In this document: in pieces, positions 1 to 8,632 of the stretch | Layout: every line of letters starts with the position of its first letter | How positions within the stretch are numbered: the stretch's first letter is position 1 | From: Curvibacter sp. GWA2_63_95 | GTDB lineage: Bacteria > Pseudomonadota > Gammaproteobacteria > Burkholderiales > Burkholderiaceae_C | Length of the DNA: 44,737 nucleotides | NCBI GenBank assembly: GCA_001795455.1 | Contig: MGPB01000010.1 | Span: 1-44,737 of the forward strand | Direction of reading: 5' to 3' | Made by a program: the position numbers and the translations under genes | Notes under the pieces: model-generated | Told to the model about the DNA's origin: nothing | The model's database searches: none | The model's input: only the letters and a program-made list of their open reading frames with translations

Positions 1-179
1 GATCGGGTTATCTGCCAGTCTCAGAACCCAAACCATCGAAAATACGGTCCTAAACGTCCTGTCCTAGGCCCACTTTTGTGCGCTGCGGTAAAGTAATAAT
101 TTGACCACAGAACGACGGGCCCACACCCGCGTTGCCACAGCGCAAACCGCTTCCTACCCCCTACAGGCCCGAACCCACC

Positions 180-545
180 ATGAAATTCATCCCCGATGCG
201 GCCCAAGGCCCGTCCATCACCGGCTACGGACCGGGCTGGGTGGCCGTGAACGGCGAGCAACACCACTCCAGCATCCTGGTCAGCAGCCAGGGCCTGTGCC
301 GCCCCTGGGGCGCAAGCAGCTTTGCCGATTTGCTGGGCGGTCACTTTGACGAACTGGCAGCGCTGGAGCCCGAGCTGGTGCTGTTTGGCAGCGGCCCGCG
401 CATCCAGTTTCCGCCGCCCCAGTGGCTGACCGCCCTGTTTGGCAGGCGCATTGGCGTGGAAACCATGGACACCCACGCCGCATGCCGCACCTACAACTTT
501 CTGGCGGGCGAAGGCCGCAAGGTAGTCGCCGCTCTGCTGGTCTAG
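180..545 (+). CDS. Mth938-like domain (DUF498) protein
   Basis: Small soluble protein of 121 residues in the Mth938/NDUFAF3 family. The family signature is visible: GYGPG and VAVNGE near the N-terminus, the ALEPELVLFGSG strand-turn in the middle, and the block GVETMDTHAACRTYN followed by LAGEGR at the C-terminus. The family's biochemical role in bacteria is not settled; the eukaryotic homologue assists respiratory complex I assembly. I chose the ATG at 180 because the family begins MKF-like just before GYGP; an in-frame upstream ATG at 132 would add 16 residues with no family match. It is followed after 141 bp by the peroxiredoxin gene on the same strand, a common neighbour pair in this group. 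Family assignment is firm; function is unknown. Confidence 0.88.
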   Translation: MKFIPDAAQGPSITGYGPGWVAVNGEQHHSSILVSSQGLCRPWGASSFADLLGGHFDELAALEPELVLFGSGPRIQFPPPQWLTALFGRRIGVETMDTHAACRTYNFLAGEGRKVVAALLV

Positions 546-686
546 GGGATCCACCAGCAATTCGTAGCGAGGTGGTAGGCATTTCAGAGTAAAATCGCGG
601 GTTGCGGTCTGGGGCGACGAATTGCTGTCACGTTTGGCGCCCCGCACTACGACTGACACATCAAGCACGCGAGACTGAAATACCCT

Positions 687-1163
687 ATGGCGATCGTTGT
701 CAACAAACCCCTACCCGAATTTGAAGCCAACGCCACCGGCGGCATCAAGGTGAGCAACACCACCCATGTCGGAAAAACCATGGTGCTGTACTTCTACCCC
801 AAGGACAACACCCCCGGGTGCACCACGGAAGCCATGCAATTCCGCGACAAGTACAAAGATTTTGTCAAAGCCGGCGCCGAGGTGTTCGGCGTTTCCCGCG
901 ACAACATGAAGTCGCACGACGAGTTCAAGACCAAGTTGGAACTGCCGTTTGAACTGATTGCCGACACCGAAGAAAAAATGTGCCACATGTTCGGTGTGGT
1001 CAAGAACAAGATCATGTACGGCAAGAAGGTCAAGGGCATTGAACGCAGCACCTTCCTGGTAGGCGCCGATGGCGTGCTCAAGGAAGAATGGCGCGGCCTC
1101 AAGGTTCCCGGCCACGTGGATGATGTGCTTAAGGCTGTCAAAGCACTCAAAAAAGCCGGCTGA
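687..1163 (+). CDS. bcp: Peroxiredoxin, Bcp/PrxQ type (thiol peroxidase)
   Basis: Cytoplasmic thioredoxin-dependent peroxidase of 158 residues that reduces hydrogen and organic peroxides. The peroxidatic cysteine is Cys45 in PKDNTPGCTTEA, the classic AhpC/TSA motif. The E. coli Bcp resolving cysteine at position 50 is Met here (TTEAM), so the protein is not a canonical Cys45-Cys50 enzyme. Cys99 (EEKMCHMFG), also present in E. coli Bcp, is retained. The C-terminal half contains the usual ERSTFLVGADG strand. A clear intrinsic terminator follows the stop by about 100 bp, so the gene is probably the last of its unit. Identity is firm; catalytic subtype (1-Cys versus another resolving cysteine) is inference. 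Confidence 0.95.
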   Translation: MAIVVNKPLPEFEANATGGIKVSNTTHVGKTMVLYFYPKDNTPGCTTEAMQFRDKYKDFVKAGAEVFGVSRDNMKSHDEFKTKLELPFELIADTEEKMCHMFGVVKNKIMYGKKVKGIERSTFLVGADGVLKEEWRGLKVPGHVDDVLKAVKALKKAG

Positions 1164-1260
1164 TCGTTCACTGTTGTTTTGGTGCACCACCAAAACAAGA
1201 CCGCCATGGGGCTCATGCATAATGGTTTCATGCCGTTGAACGTCGCAACCGCGCTCTCAC

Positions 1261-1294
1261 AAAAAGCCGCCTTGGCTCAAGGCGGCTTTTTCGT
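1261..1294 (+). terminator. Intrinsic terminator after bcp
   Basis: AAAAAGCCGCCTTG pairs with CAAGGCGGCTTTTT around a short loop and runs into a T tract. It sits 98 bp after the peroxiredoxin stop and 48 bp before the PhoH start. The A/T symmetry would let it work in both directions. Confidence 0.9.
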
Positions 1295-1341
1295 TTTTCC
1301 GGCTACGGTTTCTCACTTTCCATTCTCTGCGAGCCCACTCC

Positions 1342-3027
1342 ATGCCATTGCCCACTGCCCCGTCCAAGCGCGCCGATCGCCTGACCGCCAAAGACTTTGA
1401 CGCACCCGCACGAGCCTCCCAGCGCCCCCAGCGCAAAGCCCCGCAGACAGAACCCCTGGCGCCCGCTGCCTCTGCCACCCGCAGCAAGCCAGTAGCGGCA
1501 GAAGCCAACAAAAAGCCGCAAACAGCTGCCTTGACGCACACCCCCGTCAACGTACCAGTCAGTACCCCTGTGCTGGCCGCCCCCGCCGCCAAGACCGCCG
1601 TATCACCCGTACGCCGTGCCAAAAAGACCGGCGGAACCGGCCCCACCAAGTTGTTTGTGCTGGACACCAACGTACTCATGCACGACCCGATGTGCCTGTT
1701 CCGCTTTGAGGAACACGACATCTACCTGCCCATGATCGTGCTGGAGGAACTGGACGGGCACAAAAAGGGCATGACCGAAGTGGCGCGCAATGCCCGCCAG
1801 ACCAGCCGCACGCTCGACGCCTTGGCCGGCACCCCCGGTGCCGACATCACAGCGGGCTTCCAGCTCGACAGCACCGGCCACAAGGATGCGCGCGGCAAGC
1901 TGATGTTTCAGACCCAACCGCTGAACTACAGCCTGCCCACCAGCCTGCCTCAAGGCAAGGCCGACAACCAGATCCTGGGGGTGGTGGAAGCCTTGCGCCA
2001 GCACTATGCGCCGCGTGAGGTGGTGCTGGTGTCCAAGGACATCAACATGCGCGTGAAAGCGCGCGCACTGGGCCTGGCCACGGACGACTACCAGAACGAC
2101 AAGACGCTGGAAGACGGCGATCTGCTGTACTCCGGCGCACTCGCCCTGCCCTCCGACTTTTGGGCCACACACGGCCAGGCGGTGGAAAGCTGGCAACAAG
2201 GCCCCCACACCTTCTACAAGGTGGATGGCCCTGTCGTGCCGAGCATGATGATCAACCAGTTTGTGTATTTCGAATCACCCGGCGAACCCAGCCTCTATGC
2301 CCGCGTGACCGAAATTCGCGGCACCACCGCCGTGCTCAAGACGCTCAAGGACTTCAACCACTTGAAGAATGCGGTGTGGGGCATTACCACCCGTAACCGC
2401 GAGCAGAACTTCGCCATGAACCTGCTGACCGACCCCGAAGTCGACTTTGTGACCCTGACCGGTACCGCCGGCACCGGCAAGACCCTGATGGCCCTGGCCG
2501 CCGGCCTGACCCAGGTGCTGGACGACCGCCGCTACACCGAAATCATCGTCACCCGCGCCACCGTGAGCGTGGGAGAGGACATCGGTTTCCTGCCAGGCAC
2601 CGAAGAAGAGAAGATGGGCCCCTGGATGGGTGCGCTGGACGACAACCTCGAAGTCCTGGGCAAGACCGACACCAGTGCGGGCGAGTGGGGCCGCGCTGCC
2701 ACCAACGAGTTGATCCGCAGCCGCGTGAAGATCAAGAGCATGAACTTCATGCGCGGGCGCACCTTCCTCAACAAGTACGTGATCATCGACGAAGCGCAAA
2801 ACCTGACGCCCAAACAGATGAAGACCCTGATCACACGCGCGGGCCCTGGCACCAAGATCATCTGCATGGGCAACCTCGCGCAGATTGACACCCCCTACCT
2901 GACCGAAGGCTCCTCGGGCCTGACCTTTGCGGTGGATAAGTTCAAGGGTTGGCCACACGGCGGGCACATCACGCTGGCGCGCGGCGAACGTTCGCGTCTG
3001 GCGGACTTTGCGAGTGAGGTTCTCTAA
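1342..3027 (+). CDS. PIN domain-PhoH family ATPase (YlaK type)
   Basis: Protein of 561 residues with two recognised domains. Residues about 103-235 are a PIN nuclease-like domain starting KLFVLDTNVLM, with Asp108 as the first metal-binding acid. Residues about 355-560 are a PhoH ATPase: Walker A GTAGTGKT (374-381) and Walker B VIIDEAQ (Asp483-Glu484). PIN-PhoH proteins are linked to RNA unwinding and cleavage in some bacteria. The first about 100 residues are an Ala/Pro/Lys-rich low-complexity segment absent from shorter homologues. The ATG at 1342 is used because it follows the terminator and opens this extension; a start nearer the PIN domain cannot be excluded. The gene stands alone, convergent with dnaB. 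Confidence 0.93.
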   Translation: MPLPTAPSKRADRLTAKDFDAPARASQRPQRKAPQTEPLAPAASATRSKPVAAEANKKPQTAALTHTPVNVPVSTPVLAAPAAKTAVSPVRRAKKTGGTGPTKLFVLDTNVLMHDPMCLFRFEEHDIYLPMIVLEELDGHKKGMTEVARNARQTSRTLDALAGTPGADITAGFQLDSTGHKDARGKLMFQTQPLNYSLPTSLPQGKADNQILGVVEALRQHYAPREVVLVSKDINMRVKARALGLATDDYQNDKTLEDGDLLYSGALALPSDFWATHGQAVESWQQGPHTFYKVDGPVVPSMMINQFVYFESPGEPSLYARVTEIRGTTAVLKTLKDFNHLKNAVWGITTRNREQNFAMNLLTDPEVDFVTLTGTAGTGKTLMALAAGLTQVLDDRRYTEIIVTRATVSVGEDIGFLPGTEEEKMGPWMGALDDNLEVLGKTDTSAGEWGRAATNELIRSRVKIKSMNFMRGRTFLNKYVIIDEAQNLTPKQMKTLITRAGPGTKIICMGNLAQIDTPYLTEGSSGLTFAVDKFKGWPHGGHITLARGERSRLADFASEVL

Positions 3028-3084
3028 TACTTGTAGGGCAGACCACTCACGCAGTGACGTGCCCCAAGTCCCACGGACTGGAAC

Positions 3085-3140
3085 GCTATTGATTTAATAG
3101 CTGCTCGCGCAATAACGACAAGGGCTGGAGGCCAATTTGG
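3085..3140 (+). repeat. Dispersed 56 bp repeat, copy 1 (intergenic)
   Basis: Begins GCTATTGATTTAATAGCTGC. Blocks AGCTGCT (offset 15-21), GCGCA (23-27), GGGCT (38-42) and GAGGC (44-48) have the same spacing as the six other copies in this window. Its right end forms a long hairpin with an adjoining inverted partial copy. Confidence 0.85.
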
Positions 3141-3157
3141 CATCCAGCCCTTGTCGT
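3115..3157. terminator. Perfect 15 bp hairpin between convergent phoH and dnaB
   Basis: ACGACAAGGGCTGGA at 3115-3129 is exactly complementary to TCCAGCCCTTGTCGT at 3143-3157, with a 13-base loop. It overlaps the 3' half of repeat copy 1. It lacks a strong T tract, so terminator function for the two convergent genes is inference from position. Confidence 0.6.
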
Positions 3158-3173
3158 TGGCGTCGGAGCGTGC

Positions 3174-4580
3174 TCAGTAGTCGTCGCCCCCGCCGCCATG
3201 GGCCAGGTTTTCGAACTTGGTGAAGCGGTTCATGAAGGCCAGCTTGACCGTGCCCGTGGGGCCGTTACGCTGTTTGGCAATGATGACTTCAGCCACGCCG
3301 GGCTCCTTGCACTGGTCCTTGGTGTAGTACTCATCGCGGTAAATGAACATGATGATGTCCGCATCCTGCTCGATGGCGCCAGATTCGCGCAAGTCACTCA
3401 TCATGGGGCGTTTGTCGGGGCGTTGCTCCACCGAGCGGTTGAGCTGCGAGAGCGCAATCACCGGGCACTTGAGTTCACGCGCCAGCATCTTCAGGCCCCG
3501 GGAGATTTCACCGAGCTCAGTGGCACGGTTTTCACCATCGCCGCTGCTGCCACTCATGAGCTGCAAATAGTCCACAACGATCAGGCCGAGCTGGCCGCAT
3601 TGGCGTGCCAGACGGCGTGCATTGGCCCGGACCTCGCTGGAGTTCAGACCCGCGCTTTCGTCGATGTGCAAGGAAATGGTGCGCAGCTTCTCGATCGCTT
3701 CAGAAAGACGCGGCCATTCGTCGTCGCTGAGCTTGCCAGTGCGCAAGTGGCCCTGGTCGATGCGGCCAATGGAACCGACGATACGCACCGCCAACTGGGC
3801 GGCGCCCATTTCCATGGAGAAGATGGCAACCGGCAGGCCTTCGTTCAATGCCACATGCTCTGCGATATTGATGGCCAGCGCGGTCTTGCCCATGGAGGGA
3901 CGGGCGGCCAGCACAATCAGGTCACCCGCCTGCAGACCGGCCGTCATGCGGTCAAAGTCGATAAAGCCCGTGGGCACCCCGGTTACGTCGTTGGGGTTAT
4001 CGGCCATCTCCTGCACACGGTCCAACAGGTTGACCACCAGCGTGTCCATGCCCTGGAAGCCCTGCTTGTTGCGTTTGCCTTGCTCACCGATGTTGAAAAT
4101 CTTCTGCTCGGATTCGTCCACGATCTCAGACACCGCCCGCCCCTTGGGGTTGAAGGCATTGGTGGCGATTTCGTCGCTGGCGCTGACCAGTTTGCGCAGA
4201 ATGGAGCGGTCGCGCACGATCTCGGCGTAGCGGCGGATATTGCTGGCACTGGGCACATACTGGGCCAGCGAATTCAGGTAGGTGAGCCCGCCAATGTCTT
4301 CGGCCTTGCCCTGGCTTTGCAAATGCTCAAACACCGTAATCACGTCGGCAGGCTTGTTACCGTTGATGAGCGTGCCGATCGAGGCGTAAATCAGGCGGTG
4401 CTCATACCGGTAAAAGTCGGTGTCCACCACCACATCGCCCACCCGGTCCCAGGCCTCGTTGTCCAACAACAGACCACCCAGCACGCTGGACTCTCCCTCG
4501 ATGGAATGTGGTGGAACACGCAGTTGGGCAATTTGGCGGTCGGGCTCAAAAGCGTCGCTGGCAGACAAAACGGCAGACAT
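3174..4580 (-). CDS. dnaB: Replicative DNA helicase DnaB
   Basis: Hexameric 5'-3' helicase that unwinds DNA at the replication fork. The 468-residue product has the N-terminal primase-interacting domain (PPHSIEGESSVLGGLLLDN) and the RecA-like C-terminal domain with Walker A ARPSMGKTA (Lys232), Walker B LIVVDYLQLM and the arginine-rich ending typical of DnaB. The start is the ATG at 4580 (MSAVLSA), preceded by AAGGAA. The frame stays open upstream to 4712 but that part has no family match. It lies downstream of rplI in the conserved order rpsF-priB-rpsR-rplI-dnaB, separated by a terminator, so transcription may be partly independent. A long open frame on the opposite strand is a codon-bias shadow. 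Confidence 0.98.
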   Translation of the reverse strand: MSAVLSASDAFEPDRQIAQLRVPPHSIEGESSVLGGLLLDNEAWDRVGDVVVDTDFYRYEHRLIYASIGTLINGNKPADVITVFEHLQSQGKAEDIGGLTYLNSLAQYVPSASNIRRYAEIVRDRSILRKLVSASDEIATNAFNPKGRAVSEIVDESEQKIFNIGEQGKRNKQGFQGMDTLVVNLLDRVQEMADNPNDVTGVPTGFIDFDRMTAGLQAGDLIVLAARPSMGKTALAINIAEHVALNEGLPVAIFSMEMGAAQLAVRIVGSIGRIDQGHLRTGKLSDDEWPRLSEAIEKLRTISLHIDESAGLNSSEVRANARRLARQCGQLGLIVVDYLQLMSGSSGDGENRATELGEISRGLKMLARELKCPVIALSQLNRSVEQRPDKRPMMSDLRESGAIEQDADIIMFIYRDEYYTKDQCKEPGVAEVIIAKQRNGPTGTVKLAFMNRFTKFENLAHGGGGDDY

Positions 4581-4701
4581 GGTGAATTTCCTTGGAACCT
4601 TGCATCCTAAGCGGCCCGCAGGGGCACGTCGATAGCAAAAGCTGGGGGCAAGATGTGGGCAAACTGTGCAAAGCTCAGGATAAGTCCGCCCCCAAAAACA
4701 C

Positions 4702-4734
4702 AAAAGCCGCAAGGGACCAGCCCCGGCGGCTTTT
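4702..4734 (-). terminator. Intrinsic terminator after rplI
   Basis: AAAAGCCGC and GCGGCTTTT flank a 15-base loop 45 bp past the rplI stop. On the minus strand it ends in T residues. It separates the ribosomal operon from dnaB. Confidence 0.8.
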
Positions 4735-4778
4735 GGAGAGGGCTGCCCCGCAACCGCGGGTCAGCCTTCTGGGTGCAA

Positions 4779-5231
4779 TTAAGCGGTTTCGCCGTACACG
4801 GACACGGTGATGTCCACCACCACGTCGGTGTGCAGAGCCACGCTCACCGTGCTGTCGCTAACGATCTTGATGGGACCGTTGGGCATGCGCACTTGGGCCT
4901 TGGCAACCTTGTAACCGGCCTTCACCAGTTCTTCGGCGATGTCGTAGTTGGTCACGGAACCAAACAAACGGCCATCCACGCCAGCCTTTTGGGTCAGCTT
5001 GATGGTGGTGCCACCGAGCTTTTCGCCCAGAGCCTGGCATTCAGCCAGCTTGGCAGCAGCTGCTTTTTCCAGTTCAGCGCGCTTGGCTTCGAACTCTGCC
5101 TTGGCAGATTCGGTAGCGCGGCGTGCACGGCCAGAAGGGATCAGGAAGTTGCGTGCGTAGCCATCTTTGACCTTGACGATTTCGCCCAGGTTGCCGAGGT
5201 TCACGACCTTGTCGAGCAGAATAATTTGCAT
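4779..5231 (-). CDS. rplI: Ribosomal protein bL9
   Basis: Large-subunit protein of 150 residues, normal for the family. The N-terminal rRNA-binding domain starts [16 protein letters not shown] and continues [12 protein letters not shown], the L9 signature. The long connecting helix is rich in Ala, Glu and Lys (residues about 40-75), and the C-terminal domain contains GRLFGSVT. It is the last ribosomal gene of the rpsF operon, 12 bp after rpsR, and is followed by a terminator. Confidence 0.98.
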   Translation of the reverse strand: MQIILLDKVVNLGNLGEIVKVKDGYARNFLIPSGRARRATESAKAEFEAKRAELEKAAAAKLAECQALGEKLGGTTIKLTQKAGVDGRLFGSVTNYDIAEELVKAGYKVAKAQVRMPNGPIKIVSDSTVSVALHTDVVVDITVSVYGETA

Positions 5232-5243
5232 GGTCGGGACTCC

Positions 5244-5525
5244 TTAGATCTTGTGCTGGTCGCTGTAAGGCAGCATCGCCAGGAAGCGAGCGCGCTTGAT
5301 AGCGGTGTTCAGTTGGCGCTGGAAAATTGCGCGGGTGCCGGTCAGGCGTGCGGGAATGATCTTGCCGTTTTCAGCAATGAAGTCACGCAGCGTGTCGATG
5401 TCTTTGTAGTCAATCTCTTCCACACCAGTCACGGTGAAGCGGCAAAAGCGCTTGCGCTTGAACAGCAGCGATTGGGTGTTGCGCTTGGGGCGCTTGTCTT
5501 TGTTGAAACGTTTTGGTCCGGGCAT
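5244..5525 (-). CDS. rpsR: Ribosomal protein bS18
   Basis: Small-subunit protein of 93 residues that binds 16S rRNA as a heterodimer with S6. The S18 core is clear: [20 protein letters not shown], then [13 protein letters not shown] and [19 protein letters not shown]. The ATG at 5525 has a GGAG ribosome binding site. It sits 16 bp after priB and 12 bp before rplI. Confidence 0.98.
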   Translation of the reverse strand: MPGPKRFNKDKRPKRNTQSLLFKRKRFCRFTVTGVEEIDYKDIDTLRDFIAENGKIIPARLTGTRAIFQRQLNTAIKRARFLAMLPYSDQHKI

Positions 5526-5541
5526 GATGGACTCCTAAAAA

Positions 5542-5835
5542 TTAGTCTTGCAAAAAATCTTGAATGTGAAACACGAGGGATTTGCCTTGGCGTGCATTGG
5601 CAAGAAAACCATTGAACTTCCAGACACTGCCGATGGCCTGCTTTGCAAGCCGCTCTGCCAATGTGCCGAAAGCCACTGCTTTCACCACCACCTTCACGGT
5701 TCGCTGACCACCTGCCTCAGAGACTTGGGACTCATGTTCGAGCCGCAAATTCAGGGCGGGCATGCCGGCTGGCGTGTAACGCATGGATTCAACCTCTGCG
5801 ATACAGGCACTTAAAACCAGTGAGTTGGTTTGCAC
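5542..5835 (-). CDS. priB: Primosomal replication protein N (PriB)
   Basis: Single-stranded DNA-binding OB-fold protein of 97 residues that helps PriA reload DnaB at stalled forks. The start MQTNSLVLSA aligns with the E. coli PriB start MTNRLVLSG, and LRLEHES matches the conserved strand. The initiator is GTG; a TGA lies in frame just upstream, so no earlier start is possible. Oddly, the purine-rich AGAAGGA directly abuts the GTG, leaving almost no spacer, which suggests weak initiation or coupling to rpsF, which ends 22 bp upstream. Position between rpsF and rpsR is the standard beta/gamma-proteobacterial arrangement. Confidence 0.95.
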   Translation of the reverse strand: MQTNSLVLSACIAEVESMRYTPAGMPALNLRLEHESQVSEAGGQRTVKVVVKAVAFGTLAERLAKQAIGSVWKFNGFLANARQGKSLVFHIQDFLQD

Positions 5836-5857
5836 TCCTTCTCAGGCAAATACGTGT

Positions 5858-6223
5858 TTACGCTTGGTACTCGGCCTGTTGGGCCTTGCGTGCGTCTTCA
5901 CGTTCCACGGTCTTCATCATGGAAGAAGGACCGGTTTCGGCTTTTTTCTTCAGCACGGTGAGGTGGCGCAACACAGCGTCGTTGAACTTGAACGCGTGTT
6001 CCAGTTCGGACATCACGGCCTGGTCGGCTTCGATGTTGACGCACAGGTAGTGGGCCTTGGCCAGCTTGTTGATCATGTACACCATCTGACGACGGCCCCA
6101 GTCTTCAACACGGTGCACCTTGCCACCGCCAGCGGTGATCATGCCCTTGTAACGCTCCAGCATGGCAGGAACTTGTTCGCTCTGATCCGGGTGGATCATG
6201 AGGATGATTTCGTAATGACGCAT
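5858..6223 (-). CDS. rpsF: Ribosomal protein bS6
   Basis: Small-subunit protein of 121 residues, first gene of the rpsF-priB-rpsR-rplI operon. It starts [21 protein letters not shown] with the family motifs [13 protein letters not shown] and [10 protein letters not shown]. The C-terminal tail is charged and Ala/Gln-rich, as usual for unprocessed S6. The ribosome binding site is AAGGAG. A near-consensus sigma-70 promoter lies upstream (see 6318-6346). Confidence 0.98.
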   Translation of the reverse strand: MRHYEIILMIHPDQSEQVPAMLERYKGMITAGGGKVHRVEDWGRRQMVYMINKLAKAHYLCVNIEADQAVMSELEHAFKFNDAVLRHLTVLKKKAETGPSSMMKTVEREDARKAQQAEYQA

Positions 6224-6317
6224 TGATACTCCTTGAGGATTTCCCCATTGCCTAGCGGCTTGGGTTGGATAAGCTGCCCCCGGCGTCTAAACAGGGTGCA
6301 GCAAGGCGAAGCCCATG

Positions 6318-6346
6318 ATTATAGCTCAGCCCAGATGGGGTGCCAA
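6318..6346 (-). promoter_or_regulatory. Sigma-70 promoter of the rpsF operon
   Basis: On the minus strand, TTGGCA (6341-6346) and a perfect TATAAT (6318-6323) are 17 bp apart. The -35 box lies inside the last codons of the symporter gene. Transcription would start near 6311 and give a roughly 90-base leader before rpsF. Confidence 0.8.
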
Positions 6347-8632
6347 ATCGCGCTCAGGCACCGGGTCGGGGCGACCCAGCCAGCTGCACAGCACACAAGC
6401 CACAAAACCCGCAGAAACTCCAAACACGCCCGCCGAAATGGGCTGAATGCCCCACCACAGTCCGTCGTCCTGCAAGCCCAGGGTGTGGCGCACCACCGGC
6501 AAATTGATGGCCATGTAGTACACCGTGACCCCCAAGCCGGTCAGCATGCCGCCCACGGCGCCCGACCGGGTCATGCCCGGCCAAAAAATGCCCAACACCA
6601 TGGCGGGCACAAAGGCAGCCCCCGCCAAGGAAAAGGAAGCGGACACCAGGTACAAAATGCCGGCAGGTCGTTGCGCCGCTGCGTAGGCGGCCACCAAAGC
6701 CACCACCAACAAGGCGAACTTGGACCACATGACGCGACGCATGGCCTGCGCCTTGTTGCTGTTGCCTTCAAAGTACACATCGTGGGCCAGCGCATTGCCG
6801 ATGGTGAGCAGAAGTCCATCGGCCGTCGACAGCGCGGCTGCCAGGCCACCGGCGGCCACCAGCACCGACACCACATACGGCAAGCCGCCAATCTCGGGGG
6901 TGGCCAGCATCACCAGGTCCGGGCCGATCTTGAGCTCTGCAAACTGCAATATTTGGTCCCCATTGACATCCACGGCCATGAGCAGGGAGGGATCGCGCGC
7001 CCATTGGGCCATCCAGTGGGGCAGCGCATCCATGGGCTGGCCCACCAAGTGCGCCATCACCTCGTACTTGACCAAGACCGCCAGCGCCGGGGCCGACAAA
7101 TACAGCAAGGCAATGAACACCAGGGACCACGCCACCGAGCGCCGCGCCTCGGCCACCGAGGGCGTGGTGTAGTACCGCGTGAGCAAATGCGGCAGTCCAG
7201 CCGTTCCCACCATCAAGCAGAACATCAGGGCCAGGAAATTGGCCCGGGCGCCATCAAAGTCGGCTCGCTCCTGGGCGGTGCCATCCGGACTTCCCGCGTA
7301 AGGCCGCGTATGGGCCGGCATGCCGCCCAAGGGTTGGGCACGTTCCAGATTGTCGGCCAGCGCTTTGGTCCAGCGCTCGCGTGCCGCGTTGGCATCTTTG
7401 GGCAAGGCAGCCAATTCACGACGCAAATGCTGGGCGCGGGCATCATCCGCCTTCTGGTCCCCCAAGGCACGCAACTGTTGGCGTAGTACCTGACGCTCCT
7501 GTTGCAAAGCCTCTTCCACGTTGAGCAACTTGCGCTCCAGATCGCGGGCGCGTTGGGCGTATATGCCAATCACCTCTTGCTCGACGGGGGACACCTTGAA
7601 CTGCCGCTCCAACTCGGCAATCTTGCCCAGTTGCTGGCCATAGGCCAGGGGGGCCAGAGGATTTCCGGTCTGCTTGTATGACAGCCAGGACACCGGAATC
7701 AGAAAGGCCAGGATGATGATTACGTACTGCGTCACCTGGGTCCATGTCACCGCCCGCATGCCCCCCAAAAACGAACACACCAGCACGCCCCCCAGGCCCA
7801 GCAGAATGCCGATTTCAAAATGCACGCCGGTGAGACGCGAGGTGATCAACCCCACCCCATAGATCTGGGCCACCACATAGGTAAACGAACACAACACCGC
7901 AGCCATGGCCGCGAGCATGCGTGGCCAACGCCCACCAAAACGCACCGCGAAATAGTCAGGCACGGTGTAAAGCTTCATGCGCCGAAGATAGGGTGCCACC
8001 AGCAGCGCGACCAGACAGAACCCCCCCGTCCAACCCAGCACATAGGCCAGACCGCCGGGCTGCCCCCCCGCCCCTGAAAAACCCTGCAGGTAAAGACCAC
8101 CAGCCATGCTGATGAAAGAGGCTGCACTCATCCAGTCGGCAGCAGTCGCCATGCCGTTGTATATGGCGGGCACACGGCGTCCGGCCACGTAGTACTCATT
8201 CGCATCAGCGGTGCGTCCGATCACGCCAATGACGGCATACAGCACCAACGTGGTCGACAGGAAAATGCCGGCAACCCAGGGCTTGGACAAGCCCATGCTC
8301 TCGGCCCAGGCCAATGCGGAAATGAACAACAAGACCAACAGCACATACAACCCGAAGCGGCGATGCAAACGCCGCTCGTAGCCGCGATAGGCCTCCGGGT
8401 CAAAGCCCAGGGTTTCGGTGCTGCGCTGGTTCACCCGCCAGGCAAACACCACCACGATGGCAATAAAAGCCAGCACAGCGCCCTGGGCCGCGAACCAGAA
8501 ACCCACCGGCCAACCCAGGACTTCCTGCTGCAGGTCGTTGGCGAAGAAGACCACGCCAAACGACACGGCAAACCACAACGCCAGCAGCCCTGCATGCAGG
8601 TGCCACCGGCGTGGGCTTGCCACGGCCGTCAT
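6326..8632 (-). CDS. DUF4212-sodium:solute symporter fusion (VC_2705 family)
   Basis: Inner-membrane cation/solute symporter, 768 residues. Residues about 1-80 match the DUF4212 small-subunit family ([16 protein letters not shown], then GFWFAAQGA and VFAWRVN), which in many bacteria is a separate gene before the permease. The rest is an ActP/VC_2705-type sodium:solute symporter with more than ten membrane segments and the [12 protein letters not shown] block. Between about residues 370 and 490 a long charged coiled-coil-like segment ([20 protein letters not shown]) interrupts the permease. The ATG at 8632 overlaps the ppsA stop as ATGA, so translation is coupled to PEP synthase. Substrate is not shown by sequence; an organic acid such as acetate or pyruvate would fit the gluconeogenic neighbour. 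Confidence 0.9.
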   Translation of the reverse strand: MTAVASPRRWHLHAGLLALWFAVSFGVVFFANDLQQEVLGWPVGFWFAAQGAVLAFIAIVVVFAWRVNQRSTETLGFDPEAYRGYERRLHRRFGLYVLLVLLFISALAWAESMGLSKPWVAGIFLSTTLVLYAVIGVIGRTADANEYYVAGRRVPAIYNGMATAADWMSAASFISMAGGLYLQGFSGAGGQPGGLAYVLGWTGGFCLVALLVAPYLRRMKLYTVPDYFAVRFGGRWPRMLAAMAAVLCSFTYVVAQIYGVGLITSRLTGVHFEIGILLGLGGVLVCSFLGGMRAVTWTQVTQYVIIILAFLIPVSWLSYKQTGNPLAPLAYGQQLGKIAELERQFKVSPVEQEVIGIYAQRARDLERKLLNVEEALQQERQVLRQQLRALGDQKADDARAQHLRRELAALPKDANAARERWTKALADNLERAQPLGGMPAHTRPYAGSPDGTAQERADFDGARANFLALMFCLMVGTAGLPHLLTRYYTTPSVAEARRSVAWSLVFIALLYLSAPALAVLVKYEVMAHLVGQPMDALPHWMAQWARDPSLLMAVDVNGDQILQFAELKIGPDLVMLATPEIGGLPYVVSVLVAAGGLAAALSTADGLLLTIGNALAHDVYFEGNSNKAQAMRRVMWSKFALLVVALVAAYAAAQRPAGILYLVSASFSLAGAAFVPAMVLGIFWPGMTRSGAVGGMLTGLGVTVYYMAINLPVVRHTLGLQDDGLWWGIQPISAGVFGVSAGFVACVLCSWLGRPDPVPERDLAPHLG

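Noticed and set aside
21..668. Minus-strand open frame overlapping the first gene
   Set aside because: The plus-strand Mth938-like protein matches its family well; the minus frame has no recognisable motif. Bases 1-179 otherwise show no gene I can support.
1179..1400. Short open frame between bcp and phoH
   Set aside because: It runs straight through the intrinsic terminator and into phoH, with no ribosome binding site.
3198..4610. Long open frame (470 codons) on the plus strand opposite dnaB
   Set aside because: It mirrors DnaB exactly, has no family features and is explained by GC-rich codon bias.
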